From Nitrosomonas sp. (GTDB lineage: Bacteria; Pseudomonadota; Gammaproteobacteria; Burkholderiales; Nitrosomonadaceae): 64,000 bases of DNA. Under the pieces are notes generated by a model. It was given only the letters and a program-made list of their open reading frames with translations. It was not told where the DNA came from and ran no database searches. The stretch lies in the NCBI GenBank assembly GCA_024281995.1, contig JAMWZW010000001.1, positions 62,001 through 126,000 of the forward strand, read 5' to 3'. The translations under genes and the position numbers were made by a program. Positions 46,658-58,576 of the stretch are shown one piece after another (the stretch's first letter is position 1; the number at the start of each line of letters is the position of its first letter).

Positions 46658-48374
46658 AAAGGACAAACCTTCAATTACGTTGTCACTGTGGCGGTCACGC
46701 CTACTGTATGGTTTATTGGTGTTAGGATTGTTTGGTTTGGTAGGGCGTGCTGCCTATCTGCAAGGGATGCATAATGATTTTCTTCAGGAAAAGGGAGAGT
46801 CAAGGTATAGCAGAGTTGTGGCAATGAATGCAGATAGAGGCATGATTACTGATCGAAATGGACAGGTGCTGGCAATTAGTTCACCGATAGCGTCTGTGTA
46901 TGTTGATCCCAAAATAGTAAAAGTAACCCCCGAGCAAATAAAACAATTATCCCTTTTGCTTGAAGCAAATAGTAAGGATATCGATGAGCGTATCCACAGA
47001 AAAAACAGTCGATTCGTCTACTTAAAACGACAAGTGGTCCCGGATATTGCTGAGAAAGTCATGAAGTTAAAGATTCCGGGAGTGTATTTGACTTATGAAT
47101 CCAAACGGTACTATCCGGAAGGTGAGTTTGCGGCGCATGTGCTGGGTTTTACGGATATCAGCGATAAAGGCCAAGAAGGGGTAGAGCGAGGCTGGCAGGA
47201 GAAGCTTGCCGGCGAATTGGGGAGTCGTCGGGTTATTAAAGACAATAAAGGACGGATTGTTGAGGATGTTGAGAATATCCGCCTGCCTAAACAAGGGCAG
47301 GATTTGATTCTGTCTATTGATAGAAGAATCCAGTATCGCGCACATGCGGAACTAAAAGAAGCAATAAAACTGAATAAAGCCAAGGCAGGAAGTATTGTTG
47401 TTTTAGATGCGCAAAATGGTGAAATATTAGCGCTGACCAATTTGCCAGCGTATAACCCAAATAATCGCTCAACAATCAGTAATGAAAAAATTCGTAATCG
47501 TGCACTAATTGATACTTTTGAACCTGGTTCGACCTTGAAGCCATTTACGGTAGCAATTGCTATGGAGGTTGGAAAAGTAAACTTCAATACCATTTTGCAA
47601 ACATCACCAGGAATATTGCAAGTTGGTAGACGAACGATACGCGACATCAATAACAAAGGAGAGCTGACGGTTGCGCAGATTATTCAACAATCCAGCAATG
47701 TCGGTACAGCAAAAATTGCACTCTCACTTGCACCGCAAACAATGTGGGAAATGTTCAATCGTTCGGGGTTTGGCATACTTACAAACTCGGGATTCCCGGG
47801 AGAAGCAAGCGGAATTCTACGATCCTATAATACCTGGCGTCCAATTGAACAGGCGACTATGTCATATGGGCATGGTATTTCTACAAGTCTAATGCAACTG
47901 GCCCGAGCTTATACGATTTTTACGAGTGGTGGTGAATTAAAACCTATATCTCTATTGAAACAAGACATACCTGTAATGGGACAACGTGTGATTTCTCGTC
48001 ATACGGCATTGGCAATAAGTAACATGTTAGAAATGGCAACTCAACCTGGTGGTACAGCACCGTTAGCACAAATTAATGGTTACCGTGTTGCCGGTAAAAC
48101 TGGAACGGCGCATAAATTGATCGATGGTCAGTATGCCAAGAAACACTATATTTCAACATTTGTCGGTTATGCACCGGCATCAAATCCCCGTTTAATTATA
48201 GCAGTAATGATAGATGAGCCATCGGCAGGGAAATATTTTGGCGGCGCTGTAGCTGCGCCTGTATTTAGTAAAGTAATGAGTAGTGCGCTACATATTTTGA
48301 ATATACCGCCTGATGCGCCCGCCAATAATGTCATTACCTTTACTGCTACGCCCGAAATGGGTGATGAAGGATGA
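46650..48374 (+). CDS. ftsI: Septal peptidoglycan transpeptidase FtsI (PBP3)
   Basis: A 574-aa class B penicillin-binding protein with one N-terminal membrane helix (about 13-33). Its active-site motifs are S294-TLK, S348-SN and K483-TGT. The pedestal region contains the RYYPEGEFAAHVLGFTD box. The start is taken as GTG at 46650, overlapping the ftsL stop; a TTG at 46632 is less likely. It overlaps murE by four bases. Confidence 0.95.
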   Translation: MIKKDKPSITLSLWRSRLLYGLLVLGLFGLVGRAAYLQGMHNDFLQEKGESRYSRVVAMNADRGMITDRNGQVLAISSPIASVYVDPKIVKVTPEQIKQLSLLLEANSKDIDERIHRKNSRFVYLKRQVVPDIAEKVMKLKIPGVYLTYESKRYYPEGEFAAHVLGFTDISDKGQEGVERGWQEKLAGELGSRRVIKDNKGRIVEDVENIRLPKQGQDLILSIDRRIQYRAHAELKEAIKLNKAKAGSIVVLDAQNGEILALTNLPAYNPNNRSTISNEKIRNRALIDTFEPGSTLKPFTVAIAMEVGKVNFNTILQTSPGILQVGRRTIRDINNKGELTVAQIIQQSSNVGTAKIALSLAPQTMWEMFNRSGFGILTNSGFPGEASGILRSYNTWRPIEQATMSYGHGISTSLMQLARAYTIFTSGGELKPISLLKQDIPVMGQRVISRHTALAISNMLEMATQPGGTAPLAQINGYRVAGKTGTAHKLIDGQYAKKHYISTFVGYAPASNPRLIIAVMIDEPSAGKYFGGAVAAPVFSKVMSSALHILNIPPDAPANNVITFTATPEMGDEG

Positions 48375-49936
48375 AAACAATGACAGCCAAAAGAAAAACA
48401 TTAAAATTATTTGATAATCATCTATTGGATGATATTGGAGTAAGCATTAATAATCTTGTCACGGATAGCCGGAAAATAAAGCAGGGCGATACTTTTCTCG
48501 CCTATGCCGGAGAAAAAAGTGACGGACGTAATTTTATACCGCAAGCCATCGCAGCAGGAGCCAATGCAATTTTGTGGGATCCACAAAATTTCTCATGGAA
48601 TCCTGCATGGCAAATTCCCGCATTACCCATCAGTGGGCTTAAAGATAAAGCAGGTTGGATTGCTGATTACATTTATGGTGGGCCATCACAAAAACTGTGG
48701 ATGGTTGGAATTACCGGAACCAATGGAAAAACGTCTTGTTGTCATTGGTATGCGCAAGCCATGACAAGCTTAAATAAGAAAACTGCCGTAATTGGAACAC
48801 TAGGAAATGGATTCGCGGACGCCCTTGAAAATTCAGAGAATACTACACCCGATGCGACAATGTTGCAGCGTTCCTTGGCAAAATTTAAACAGCAAGGTGC
48901 TCATAGCGTGGCGATGGAAGTTTCGTCGCATGGTATCGTGCAAGGACGTATTAATGGCACGATGTTTTCTGTTGCAGTGCTAACGAATTTATCACGTGAT
49001 CACTTAGATTATCATCAAGATATGGATGCGTATGCAGCAGCGAAGGCACGTTTATTTTTCTGGCCGGAATTGAAGTATGCAGTTGTTAATATGGATGATG
49101 TTTTGGGTGTTGAATTGTCTCGGCAGCTTGCTGATAAAAAGACAAAAATAATAGGTTATGGCTTTAAATATCCAGAGCTAGGTTGTTATTCAAGACATTT
49201 TAAAATGGTTTACGGTTCAAATCTAAAAGCTGATATCAATGGTATTGAGTTTGATATTGAATACGAGGGAGGATATGAGCATTTAGAGATTAATTTGCTG
49301 GGAAAATTTAATGCTTCAAATTTGTTGGCAGTAACAGCTGCATTGTTGGCAAGTGGGGTCAATCTGGCGGATGCAGTCCAATCGCTGCAGAATTTACATC
49401 AGATCCCGGGGCGGATGGAAAAGTTTATGATGACAGGTCAACCGATTGTCATTATTGATTATGCACATACTCCGGATGCGCTTGAGAAAGTGTTGTGCAC
49501 ATTACGCGAGATGTTGCGCACTACTGCTCATCATAACAATACAGTTACAAGCATGCATAGTCCTCGTTTACATTGTGTCGTTGGCTGCGGCGGTGATCGG
49601 GATAAAGGAAAACGTGCAATGATAGGGGAAGTTGCTACACGATTAGCAGATGAAGTAGTTTTTACGAGTGATAATCCCCGCACTGAAGATCCATTAAATA
49701 TTATTAAAGAGATTTCCGTGGGCGCAGGTAGTCATGAATATCAAGTAGAAGTTGATAGAACATCGGCTATTTACCAGGCAATTGATAATGCGCGGGTTGA
49801 CGATATTGTTTTGATTGCTGGCAAAGGACATGAAAGATTTCAGGAAATAAATGGACAAAAAATTCCTTTCAATGATCCGGAGGTAGTGCAACAAGTATTG
49901 CATGACTTATTCATGAAAGCGCGAGTCCATCAATGA
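48371..49936 (+). CDS. murE: UDP-MurNAc-L-Ala-D-Glu:meso-diaminopimelate ligase
   Basis: A 521-aa cytoplasmic Mur ligase. The ATP loop is GITGTNGKTS; the motif DNPRTEDP (about residues 436-443) is the signature of meso-diaminopimelate-specific enzymes, so the peptidoglycan should be DAP type. It starts with ATGA overlapping ftsI and ends overlapping murF. Confidence 0.96.
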   Translation: MKTMTAKRKTLKLFDNHLLDDIGVSINNLVTDSRKIKQGDTFLAYAGEKSDGRNFIPQAIAAGANAILWDPQNFSWNPAWQIPALPISGLKDKAGWIADYIYGGPSQKLWMVGITGTNGKTSCCHWYAQAMTSLNKKTAVIGTLGNGFADALENSENTTPDATMLQRSLAKFKQQGAHSVAMEVSSHGIVQGRINGTMFSVAVLTNLSRDHLDYHQDMDAYAAAKARLFFWPELKYAVVNMDDVLGVELSRQLADKKTKIIGYGFKYPELGCYSRHFKMVYGSNLKADINGIEFDIEYEGGYEHLEINLLGKFNASNLLAVTAALLASGVNLADAVQSLQNLHQIPGRMEKFMMTGQPIVIIDYAHTPDALEKVLCTLREMLRTTAHHNNTVTSMHSPRLHCVVGCGGDRDKGKRAMIGEVATRLADEVVFTSDNPRTEDPLNIIKEISVGAGSHEYQVEVDRTSAIYQAIDNARVDDIVLIAGKGHERFQEINGQKIPFNDPEVVQQVLHDLFMKARVHQ

Positions 49937-51321
49937 TGATGATCAAGGAAGCAGCTCAGGCTTTACACGCCGACTGGAGCGGTGATGACATTGCATTTAC
50001 GGGAGTGAGTACCGATAGTCGTACATTGAAACCGGGGAATTTATTTGTTGCATTGATTGGTGCAAATTTTGATGGCAGTAAATTTGTTGGCAATGCTGTT
50101 GAGAAAGGCGCTGCTGCAGTCATGCTTAATCAACGATCAGCCAATACAATTAATTTACCTTCCAATGTATCTTTCATCCGAGTGCAGGATACTAAAGTGG
50201 GCTTGGGACAATTAGCGACTTATTGGAGGAATTGCTTCACATTGCCAATCATTGGTGTTACTGGAAGCAATGGGAAAACCACGGTAAAAGAAATGGTTGC
50301 TGCGATACTGCGTCAACAAGTGGCTAGCAATGGAGGATTTGTTAACGGCAATTCCGATTGTGTATTGGCCACTGAGGGTAATTTAAATAATGAGATTGGT
50401 GTGCCTCAAATGTTATTGCGTTTGCGTGAACACCATCGCTATGCAGTGATTGAAATGGGTATGAACCATATTGGTGAGATTTCCTATCTGACGCAATTGG
50501 TAAGGCCGACAGTTGCATTGATTACAAATGCTGGTGCGGCACATATTGAAGGGTTGGGTTCCGTGGCAGCAGTGGCACGTGCTAAAGCCGAAATATTTGA
50601 AGGATTGGATCAACAAGGAATAGCAGTGATTAATGCAGATGACACTTATGCGCCTGAATGGTTTAAATATGCAGGATCACGGCAAGTCGTAACGTTTGGA
50701 TTGCATAACAAAAGCGTTGTGGTGACCGCTGAATATCAAGCAGATACTTTGTATGACAGCTTTACATTGAAATTGCCAGATGGTGCGGAAAAAGTAAAGT
50801 TGCAAGTTCCTGGTATACATAACCTCTATAACGCGTTAGCCGCTGCTGCGGCAACAACCGCATTAGGTATTAAGAAAGAATTAATTGCATCTGCACTGGA
50901 GAGTTTTCAAGGTATACAGGGACGTATGCAAAGAAAATCCGGCTTGCATCATGCACAGTTAATTGATGACACCTATAACGCAAATCCCGAGTCAGTGCGG
51001 GCCGCATTGGCGGTTCTAGCAGCAATCAAAGGAACGAGAATACTGGTATTGGGTGATATGGGTGAGTTAGGTAAGTCAGCAATAGATTTACACCGCACAA
51101 TTGGTAGAGATGCACGTAAAGCGGGCCTTAATTGTCTATTGACGTTAGGCGATTTAAGCGCTTATGCGGCGAAGGAATTTGGCGCAGGGGCACAGCATTT
51201 TAAGTCATTGGATGAATTGCTTAATGCTGCCGAAAAATTGCTGACGTGTGATGTCACTGTGTTGATAAAGGGATCACGATTTATGCAAATGGAGCGAGTA
51301 GTTAGAGGATTAGAAGTTTAA
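49933..51321 (+). CDS. murF: UDP-MurNAc-tripeptide:D-Ala-D-Ala ligase
   Basis: A 462-aa Mur ligase completing the pentapeptide. It has FTGVSTDSRTLKPGNLFVAL at the N-terminus, the ATP loop [20 protein letters not shown] and IDDTYNANPESVRAAL. It overlaps murE by four bases; 78 bp separate it from mraY. Confidence 0.96.
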   Translation: MMMIKEAAQALHADWSGDDIAFTGVSTDSRTLKPGNLFVALIGANFDGSKFVGNAVEKGAAAVMLNQRSANTINLPSNVSFIRVQDTKVGLGQLATYWRNCFTLPIIGVTGSNGKTTVKEMVAAILRQQVASNGGFVNGNSDCVLATEGNLNNEIGVPQMLLRLREHHRYAVIEMGMNHIGEISYLTQLVRPTVALITNAGAAHIEGLGSVAAVARAKAEIFEGLDQQGIAVINADDTYAPEWFKYAGSRQVVTFGLHNKSVVVTAEYQADTLYDSFTLKLPDGAEKVKLQVPGIHNLYNALAAAAATTALGIKKELIASALESFQGIQGRMQRKSGLHHAQLIDDTYNANPESVRAALAVLAAIKGTRILVLGDMGELGKSAIDLHRTIGRDARKAGLNCLLTLGDLSAYAAKEFGAGAQHFKSLDELLNAAEKLLTCDVTVLIKGSRFMQMERVVRGLEV

Positions 51322-51399
51322 TGTTGATATAAAACGTAAATACAAGCAAAAAGATGCACACATGCTAAAAAAAGAGGTGAGACAATTGGAGTTTTTTTT

Positions 51400-52485
51400 A
51401 TGCTGTTAGCATTTTCTCAATGGCTAGCTCAAGATGTTCGTGTTTTCAATGTACTTAGTTATATTACATTACGTTCGATGCTGGCGGTCATAACGGCGCT
51501 TATTATTTCTTTTATCATTGGTCCGATGATGATAAGAAAATTGACTGCCTACAAAATTGGACAATCCGTACGTGACGATGGCCCACAAACACATCTTATT
51601 AAGGCGGGAACCCCCACAATGGGGGGGGCTTTGATATTAATGTCGATTGTGTTAACAACTTTATTGTGGGCTGATTTAAGCAATCGGTACATTTGGGTGG
51701 TGTTGTTGACTACGCTCGGTTTTGGAGTGATTGGTTGGATTGATGATTACCGTAAAGTAGTGCATCGCAATCCCAAAGGACTTTCTGCGAGTGCTAAATT
51801 TTTCTGGCAATCCGTGATTGCACTAACAGTTGCAATATATCTAGTTTTAACCGCTGAAATGTCTGTGCAGACCGATATGATCGTGCCATTTTTTAAGGAA
51901 ATAGCAATTCCGCTAGGTGGCATTGGTTTTGTTATATTGACTTATTTTGTCATTGTCGGTACCAGTAATGCGGTGAATTTAACGGATGGCTTGGACGGAT
52001 TAGCCATTATGCCAACGGTGATGATCAGTAGCGCACTAGCTGTGTTTGCGTATGTTACTGGTCATATCGTATTTGCAAAGTATCTAGGAATTCCTTATAT
52101 CCCCAATACCGGGGAATTGTCTGTTTTTTGTGGCGCACTGGCTGGTGCGGGATTGGCTTTTTTATGGTTTAACGCTTATCCCGCTGAAGTATTTATGGGG
52201 GATGTCGGTGCGCTTGCTTTGGGTGCTGCTTTAGGCGTTGTGACTGTTATTGTGCGACAAGAGATTGTGTTGGTAATCATGGGGGGGGTGTTTGTGATGG
52301 AAGCGCTTTCTGTCATGTTGCAGGTGGCTTCGTTCAAATTGTTAGGTAAGCGCATTTTTCGTATGGCGCCACTGCATCATCATTTTGAATTAAAAGGCTG
52401 GAAAGAAAATCAGGTCGTGGTTCGATTCTGGATTATTACGCTTATTCTGGTGTTGATTGGCTTATCGACGTTAAAACTAAGATGA
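51400..52485 (+). CDS. mraY: Phospho-MurNAc-pentapeptide transferase (lipid I synthase)
   Basis: A 361-aa membrane enzyme with about ten helices, transferring phospho-MurNAc-pentapeptide to undecaprenyl phosphate. Conserved pieces are [32 protein letters not shown] and [13 protein letters not shown]. Two G8 tracts occur in the gene (51621-51628 and 52281-52288), both encoding MGG. It overlaps murD by four bases. Confidence 0.97.
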   Translation: MLLAFSQWLAQDVRVFNVLSYITLRSMLAVITALIISFIIGPMMIRKLTAYKIGQSVRDDGPQTHLIKAGTPTMGGALILMSIVLTTLLWADLSNRYIWVVLLTTLGFGVIGWIDDYRKVVHRNPKGLSASAKFFWQSVIALTVAIYLVLTAEMSVQTDMIVPFFKEIAIPLGGIGFVILTYFVIVGTSNAVNLTDGLDGLAIMPTVMISSALAVFAYVTGHIVFAKYLGIPYIPNTGELSVFCGALAGAGLAFLWFNAYPAEVFMGDVGALALGAALGVVTVIVRQEIVLVIMGGVFVMEALSVMLQVASFKLLGKRIFRMAPLHHHFELKGWKENQVVVRFWIITLILVLIGLSTLKLR

Positions 52486-53894
52486 ATTTACAAGATAAAA
52501 TAATACTTGTGCTAGGCATGGGTGAGACGGGATTGTCAATGGTGAAGTGGTTATCACGTCAGGGTGCTCGCGTTCGTGTTGCTGATAGCCGTATTGAACC
52601 GCCCAATTGGAAAGAGATGGTAAGTGCTTTTCCGCAGGTTCAGATGTACAGAGGCAAATTTGAACCGCGAATTTTTGATGACATAGAAATGATTGCAATT
52701 AGTCCTGGTGTTCCTGTTGCAGATCCATGCGTGCAAAACGCTCTACAACGCGACATTCCGGTTGTAGGCGATATGGTTCTTTTTTCTTGGGCACTGGAGC
52801 AAAGCAATTTACCTAGACCAAAGGTTTTGGCCATTACGGGATCCAATGGGAAAACCACAGTAACTGCGATGGTCGGTGCAATGTTAAAGAAAGCCGGCTG
52901 GAATGTTGAAGTTGCGGGCAATATCGGGCCAGCCGTTCTCACTACCTTGATGCAACGTATTGATACGGATAATTGGCCTCAGGCATGGGTTCTTGAAACA
53001 TCCAGTTTTCAATTGGAAACAACGCATAATTTAAATGCTGATGTGGCTGCGGTACTTAATGTGAGCGAGGATCATTTGGATCGTTATCGCAACATGCACG
53101 ATTACGACGCTGCAAAAACAAGGATTTTTCTACATGAAGATGACACGGGAATACAAGTGCTCAATCGGAATGATCCAGTGGTTTGCGCCATGGCGCTGGC
53201 AAACAGAAGACATATCACTTTTGGTATCGACGAGCCGCCAACACGAACAGATTTCGGTATCCTCGAGGATGGAGACGATCTATGGTTAGTTGAAGGTGAT
53301 AGGCAACTGATCAAAACATCAAATTTGATTGTGAATGGATTGCATAATGCGGTTAACGCACTGGCGGCATTGGCCATGTGTCGCGCATTAGACTTACCCG
53401 TTGAGCCATTGTTATCAGCTTTGCAGGAGTTTCGTGGATTGCCTCATCGCATGGAGAAGGTCGCAGCATTTAATGGTGTTACTTTCTATGATGATTCCAA
53501 AAGTACAAATGTGGGCGCAACAGTAGCCGCGCTCAATGGCATGAAACAGAAGGTGGTGCTGATCGCTGGTGGTGATGGTAAGGGGCAGAATTTTTCCTAT
53601 TTGAAGCAAGCAGTTATTAATAATACGCGGGCAGTGGTATTAATCGGTCGCGATGCGGGAATTATTGCTAATGAGTTGAAGGATTGTGGTGTTCCTGTGC
53701 ATTTTGCAACTACGATGGAAGAAGCGATGCAAAAGAGTTTTTTATTGGCGCAAGGAGGTGATGCGGTACTACTATCTCCAGCCTGTGCCAGTTTTGATAT
53801 GTTTAGAAATTACATTCATCGTGCAGAAGTATTTATTGCAGCAGTAAAAGATATTGAAAATAAATTTTTCAGTTTTGGACATAAAAGGCATTAA
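52482..53894 (+). CDS. murD: UDP-MurNAc-L-alanine:D-glutamate ligase
   Basis: A 470-aa Mur ligase adding D-Glu. It shows [21 protein letters not shown] at the N-terminal UDP site, the ATP loop [17 protein letters not shown] and [13 protein letters not shown]. Its start overlaps the mraY stop and ftsW follows after three bases. Confidence 0.96.
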   Translation: MNLQDKIILVLGMGETGLSMVKWLSRQGARVRVADSRIEPPNWKEMVSAFPQVQMYRGKFEPRIFDDIEMIAISPGVPVADPCVQNALQRDIPVVGDMVLFSWALEQSNLPRPKVLAITGSNGKTTVTAMVGAMLKKAGWNVEVAGNIGPAVLTTLMQRIDTDNWPQAWVLETSSFQLETTHNLNADVAAVLNVSEDHLDRYRNMHDYDAAKTRIFLHEDDTGIQVLNRNDPVVCAMALANRRHITFGIDEPPTRTDFGILEDGDDLWLVEGDRQLIKTSNLIVNGLHNAVNALAALAMCRALDLPVEPLLSALQEFRGLPHRMEKVAAFNGVTFYDDSKSTNVGATVAALNGMKQKVVLIAGGDGKGQNFSYLKQAVINNTRAVVLIGRDAGIIANELKDCGVPVHFATTMEEAMQKSFLLAQGGDAVLLSPACASFDMFRNYIHRAEVFIAAVKDIENKFFSFGHKRH

Positions 53895-53897
53895 TCG

Positions 53898-55058
53898 ATG
53901 ATTTATCAGGCTAACAGTGCAAGGCCCAGAGTTATATATGACTTTGATCAGGTATTGATCTGGTCGGTGCTGTTATTACTGAGCATTGGATTGATCATGA
54001 TCTATTCTGCATCTATTGCGATAGCGGAAGCGCAATTTGGTGTCGATCGTGCCAATTATTATTTGCTGCGACATAGTAGTTTTCTGGTCGTGGGGTTCGT
54101 ACTAGGTTTGATTGCTTTTCAAGTACCAATGCGGGTGTGGCAAAAATATATCGGTTATTTGTTTATGGGCAATGCTCTTTTATTGGTGCTTGTGCTGGTT
54201 CCTGGCATTGGTCATGAAGTCAATGGCAGTCAACGCTGGATTTCTTTATATGTAGTTAATTTGCAACCCTCTGAATTTATGAAATTTGTGATGGTGTTGT
54301 ATGCCGCGGACTACGTGAATCGCAAAGCGGCAGATTTAAGTTATCTTTTGAAAGGATTTCTTCCCATTACTATAGTAATGGCCTTAGTGGGATTTTTATT
54401 ATTGCTACAGCCTGATTTTGGCGCTTTTGTTGTAGTGACGATGCTGGCAATGTCTATTTTGTTTCTGGGAGGTGTTAGTTTAAAAATATTCATTGGCTTG
54501 ATCTGTATTCTCGCAGTTGGTTTGTATGGATTAATTTTAACTTCTCCGTATCGATTGGATCGGGTGGTGGCATTTATGGATCCTTGGGCTGATCCTTATG
54601 GCAATGGCTACCAATTGAGTCATGCGCTCATTGCATTCGGACGAGGTGAGTGGTTGGGGGTTGGTCTGGGAGGTAGCGTTGAAAAATTGTTCTATTTACC
54701 AGAAGCACATACGGATTTTTTGCTTTCAGTGCTAGCTGAAGAATTAGGGTTTGTTGGAGTCTCTACAGTAATTTTATTGTTTATATGTTTGATTATTCGT
54801 GCTTTTTTAATCGGCCGTTTGGCTGCGAAGCTGGAATCATCATTTTCTGCCTTGGTGGCCCAAGGTATTGGAATTTGGATTGGTTTACAGGCACTGATCA
54901 ATATGGGGGTTAATATGGGCGTTTTGCCTACTAAAGGATTAACGCTTCCCTTGCTGAGTTTTGGTGGCAGCAGTATCGCGGCAATTTGTATCGCACTCGC
55001 TGTATTGTTGCGTATCGATTGGGAAAACCGACAACGTTTGCGGGGAGTAACGGTATGA
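53898..55058 (+). CDS. ftsW: Septal peptidoglycan polymerase FtsW
   Basis: A 386-aa SEDS glycosyltransferase with ten predicted helices, which polymerises lipid II with FtsI. Conserved pieces are [28 protein letters not shown] (with the catalytic Asp region), [18 protein letters not shown] and [17 protein letters not shown]. It overlaps murG by four bases. Confidence 0.96.
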   Translation: MIYQANSARPRVIYDFDQVLIWSVLLLLSIGLIMIYSASIAIAEAQFGVDRANYYLLRHSSFLVVGFVLGLIAFQVPMRVWQKYIGYLFMGNALLLVLVLVPGIGHEVNGSQRWISLYVVNLQPSEFMKFVMVLYAADYVNRKAADLSYLLKGFLPITIVMALVGFLLLLQPDFGAFVVVTMLAMSILFLGGVSLKIFIGLICILAVGLYGLILTSPYRLDRVVAFMDPWADPYGNGYQLSHALIAFGRGEWLGVGLGGSVEKLFYLPEAHTDFLLSVLAEELGFVGVSTVILLFICLIIRAFLIGRLAAKLESSFSALVAQGIGIWIGLQALINMGVNMGVLPTKGLTLPLLSFGGSSIAAICIALAVLLRIDWENRQRLRGVTV

Positions 55059-56140
55059 AATCCCGCACTATTTTGATTATGGCTGGTGGTACCGGCGGGC
55101 ATGTATTTCCAGCGCTGGCGGTAGCTGATTATCTCAAAAAGCTGGGTTGGCACATCGTATGGTTGGGAACGCAAGCAGGCATGGAATTGAAGCTCGTGCC
55201 AAGATACGGTTATGAAACAGAAGTGATCAATTTTTCCGGGTTGCGGGGTAAGCGTTTGTTTGCATGGTTTATGTTGCCGTTGCGGATGATCCAAGCGTTT
55301 ATACAAAGTATTTGTATCTTGCGTCGCGTTAATCCAGATGTGGTTTTGGGAATGGGTGGTTATCCAGCTTTTCCAGGAGGCATGATGGCATCGCTATTAA
55401 ATAAGCCCCTGGTTATTCATGAACAGAATTCTATCCCAGGATTGACGAATAAAATTTTGGCTAAACTGGCAGACAAAGTTATGTTGGGTTTTCCTGATGC
55501 TATCTTTACGGATAAAAGGAAAATAGAATTTTCAGGTAATCCTGTGCGCGATGAGATTGCGCAGTTGGAAATGCCGGAAAAGCGTTTTTTGGGGCGGGAA
55601 GGAAAGCTGAAGCTTTTAGTGGTGGGTGGCAGTTTAGGAGCGCAGATTCTAAATTCCCTGGTGCCGCAAGCACTTAAATTGATGCCCGAGAATATTCGTC
55701 CGCTTGTGGTTCATCAGGCGGGTACTGCGCATCAGGGGGCCGTTGAAAAAAACTATGCGGATTTACAATTGGAAGGAGAACTGATTGCTTTTATCGATGA
55801 CATGGCTAAACGCTATGCAGCATGTGATTTGGTGTTGTGCCGGGCTGGCGCGTTGACAATCGCGGAATTAAGTGCAGCTGGTGTTGCCAGCATATTGGTC
55901 CCCTATCCTTACGCGGTTGATGATCATCAAACCAGTAATGCCCGGTTTCTCTCCAACCATGAAGCGGCAATATTAGTGCCGCAAAATGAATTAACTGCAC
56001 AAAAGTTGGCGCAACTACTGATAAGTCTGACGCGAGAGAAATTGCTCGCTATGGCCATAGCTGCGCGTAAATTGGCAAAACCGGAAGCAGCCAAAGTGGT
56101 GGCTGAAGCTTGTGTTGAACTTAGTAAGGGGGCGGCATGA
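55055..56140 (+). CDS. murG: UDP-GlcNAc:lipid I GlcNAc transferase
   Basis: A 361-aa GT28 enzyme making lipid II on the inner face of the membrane. It has [49 protein letters not shown] and the UDP-GlcNAc site [15 protein letters not shown]. The ATG overlapping the ftsW stop is used; the frame is open further upstream but that is inside ftsW. Confidence 0.97.
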   Translation: MKSRTILIMAGGTGGHVFPALAVADYLKKLGWHIVWLGTQAGMELKLVPRYGYETEVINFSGLRGKRLFAWFMLPLRMIQAFIQSICILRRVNPDVVLGMGGYPAFPGGMMASLLNKPLVIHEQNSIPGLTNKILAKLADKVMLGFPDAIFTDKRKIEFSGNPVRDEIAQLEMPEKRFLGREGKLKLLVVGGSLGAQILNSLVPQALKLMPENIRPLVVHQAGTAHQGAVEKNYADLQLEGELIAFIDDMAKRYAACDLVLCRAGALTIAELSAAGVASILVPYPYAVDDHQTSNARFLSNHEAAILVPQNELTAQKLAQLLISLTREKLLAMAIAARKLAKPEAAKVVAEACVELSKGAA

Positions 56141-57564
56141 AGCATAAAGTTAAACACATTCATTTTGTCGGTATTGGCGGTTCAGGCATGAGTGGAATTG
56201 CAGAAGTTTTTGTGAATCTGGGTTATCAAGTGACTGGCTCTGATTTGGCCGCTAGCCAAGTAACGCAACGCTTGAGCAATCTAGGTGTAAAAGTTTATGC
56301 GGGTCATGATAGTCGGCAAATAGCCGGCGCTGATGTGGTGGTCACTTCCACTGCTGTCAAACCTGATAATCCTGAAGTTATTGCAGCCAAGAACAAAAAT
56401 ATTCCCGTTGTGCCCCGTGCTTTGATGCTGGCCGAGTTGCTGAGATTGCGCCGTGGCATCGCGATAGCGGGGGCACATGGAAAAACCACCACTACCAGCC
56501 TGATTGCCAGTATACTTGCGGCGGCTGATATGGATCCGACGTTTGTTATTGGTGGGAAGCTGGAAGCGGCGGGTTGCCATGCTAAATTGGGAAGTGGTGA
56601 ATTCATTGTGGTGGAAGCTGATGAGTCGGATGCTTCATTCTTGTATTTACAGCCGGTGTTGACGGTGGTGACCAATATCGACGCTGACCATATGGAAACC
56701 TATGGTTATGATTTCAATCGCTTGAAGCAAACATTCGTAGAGTTTGTGCAGCATTTGCCTTTTTATGGCATGGCGGTACTGTGTATGGATGATGCGAATG
56801 TGCGTGAAGTGATGCCGGCTATTACCAAACCCATTACTACTTATGGGTTATCTGAAAATGCGCAGGTTCGCGCTATCGATATCCAGCAAAACTGCAGTCA
56901 AATGAAATTTACTGCAGTGGTAGGTGTAAATGGTTCCGCGCGCAAACTAGCAATCACACTTAACTTACCTGGATTGCATAACATACAGAATGCACTGGCG
57001 GCTATTACAGTTGCCAATGAAATTGGTGTTCCGGATGCAGCGATTATTAAAGCATTATCAGAATTCAGAGGCGTGGAAAGACGATTTCAACAGTATGGAG
57101 AAATCAAATTATCCGCCCAGAAAAATTTTGCGCTAATCGATGACTATGGGCATCACCCTGCTGAAATTGACGCGACTATCAAAGCTGCTCGTGGGACTTT
57201 TCCAGGCCGCCGATTATTGGTGGCATTTCAACCTCATCGCTATACACGTACTCGAGATTTATTCGAAGATTTCATAAAAGTTTTATCCCAAGCAGATGGA
57301 TTGTTGTTAACAGAAGTGTACGCGGCTGGCGAAGAGCCGATCGTTGCTGCCGACAGTAAGTCGCTTGCACGTTCAATTCGAGTACAGGGAAAAGTAGAGC
57401 CCATTTATGTCGAGGACGTCGAAGATTTGTCAGTCAGTCTATTAAATTCCGTGCAGGATAATGATGTGGTTCTGGTGCTGGGTGCAGGTTCTATAGCCAA
57501 GATAGCACCGCACATTGCACAAATGAGAAATAAATTGATTGTTGTGAATAGCCATGAATACTGA
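56137..57564 (+). CDS. murC: UDP-MurNAc:L-alanine ligase
   Basis: A 475-aa Mur ligase starting the peptide stem. It has the N-terminal [16 protein letters not shown], the ATP loop [22 protein letters not shown] and [10 protein letters not shown]. It overlaps murG by four bases and murB by 11. Confidence 0.97.
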   Translation: MKHKVKHIHFVGIGGSGMSGIAEVFVNLGYQVTGSDLAASQVTQRLSNLGVKVYAGHDSRQIAGADVVVTSTAVKPDNPEVIAAKNKNIPVVPRALMLAELLRLRRGIAIAGAHGKTTTTSLIASILAAADMDPTFVIGGKLEAAGCHAKLGSGEFIVVEADESDASFLYLQPVLTVVTNIDADHMETYGYDFNRLKQTFVEFVQHLPFYGMAVLCMDDANVREVMPAITKPITTYGLSENAQVRAIDIQQNCSQMKFTAVVGVNGSARKLAITLNLPGLHNIQNALAAITVANEIGVPDAAIIKALSEFRGVERRFQQYGEIKLSAQKNFALIDDYGHHPAEIDATIKAARGTFPGRRLLVAFQPHRYTRTRDLFEDFIKVLSQADGLLLTEVYAAGEEPIVAADSKSLARSIRVQGKVEPIYVEDVEDLSVSLLNSVQDNDVVLVLGAGSIAKIAPHIAQMRNKLIVVNSHEY

Positions 57565-58576
57565 GAATCAATACAGCATAAGTAATTTTTCACGCGATAT
57601 GGAGGGTGGCATACCATTATCCGGTGAAGCAAAAATGATTAACATGAGCAAATTTGGGATACACGGTGAAATGCGCATCAATGAACCGATGAGTAGACAT
57701 ACTTCGTGGCGAGCCGGCGGGTGTGCCGAGCGGTACTACATCCCTGCTGATTTACGCGATCTTGCACATTTCTTGCGCGATTTACCATGTAATGAACCAG
57801 TTTATGTGATTGGACTGGGGAGCAATTTGCTGGTTCGCGATGGAGGCTTGCGTGGTACCGTGGTGGCTGTTCATGCGAAACTCAATGCGCTACAACTGAT
57901 TGAACACAATGGTGCAGATGGTTTGATTTATGCCGGTTCTGGTGTAGCTTGCGCAAAAATTGCGCGATTTGCGGCCAAACATCAACTCGTTAACGCAGAG
58001 TTTCTGGCGGGCATACCCGGTACAGTGGGTGGAGCATTAGCAATGAATGCCGGATGTTTTGGTACAGAAACGTGGCAAATTGTAGAGCGCTTAGAGATTA
58101 TTGATCGCAGTGGCACTGTATTTATGCGCCAGCCGGATGACTACGAAGTTGGTTATCGCAACATAAAGCTACGACAACCAAGAGCTGCCACAGTAATAGA
58201 AACAGAATGGTTTGCAGGTGGCTACTTTAGACTGCCGTACGGCGACCAAGCTGAATCACGCCAGAAAATTAAACATTTATTGGCACAACGTATCGCTAGC
58301 CAACCGCTTGACCAACCGAATGCAGGTTCGGTATTTCGCAATCCGCCTGGCGATTATGCCGCTCGTTTAATTGAAACATGTGGCTTGAAGGGTTTATGCA
58401 TGGGTGGTGCAATGGTTTCACTCAAGCATGCTAATTTTATCGTTAACACCGGTAATGCTACTGCGACGGATATTGAAACATTGATTATGTTGGTACAAAG
58501 CAGAGTGAAACAGGAAACGGGTATTGGATTAATTCAGGAAGTCCGGATTATCGGTGATGCCGGGAGGCAATCATAG
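57554..58576 (+). CDS. murB: UDP-N-acetylenolpyruvoylglucosamine reductase
   Basis: A 340-aa FAD enzyme making UDP-MurNAc. Core motifs are [52 protein letters not shown] and [13 protein letters not shown]. About 30 N-terminal residues precede the core; an inner ATG at 57647 would also give a full core. The start overlaps murC, as is usual when murB sits in the dcw cluster. Confidence 0.95.
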   Translation: MNTENQYSISNFSRDMEGGIPLSGEAKMINMSKFGIHGEMRINEPMSRHTSWRAGGCAERYYIPADLRDLAHFLRDLPCNEPVYVIGLGSNLLVRDGGLRGTVVAVHAKLNALQLIEHNGADGLIYAGSGVACAKIARFAAKHQLVNAEFLAGIPGTVGGALAMNAGCFGTETWQIVERLEIIDRSGTVFMRQPDDYEVGYRNIKLRQPRAATVIETEWFAGGYFRLPYGDQAESRQKIKHLLAQRIASQPLDQPNAGSVFRNPPGDYAARLIETCGLKGLCMGGAMVSLKHANFIVNTGNATATDIETLIMLVQSRVKQETGIGLIQEVRIIGDAGRQS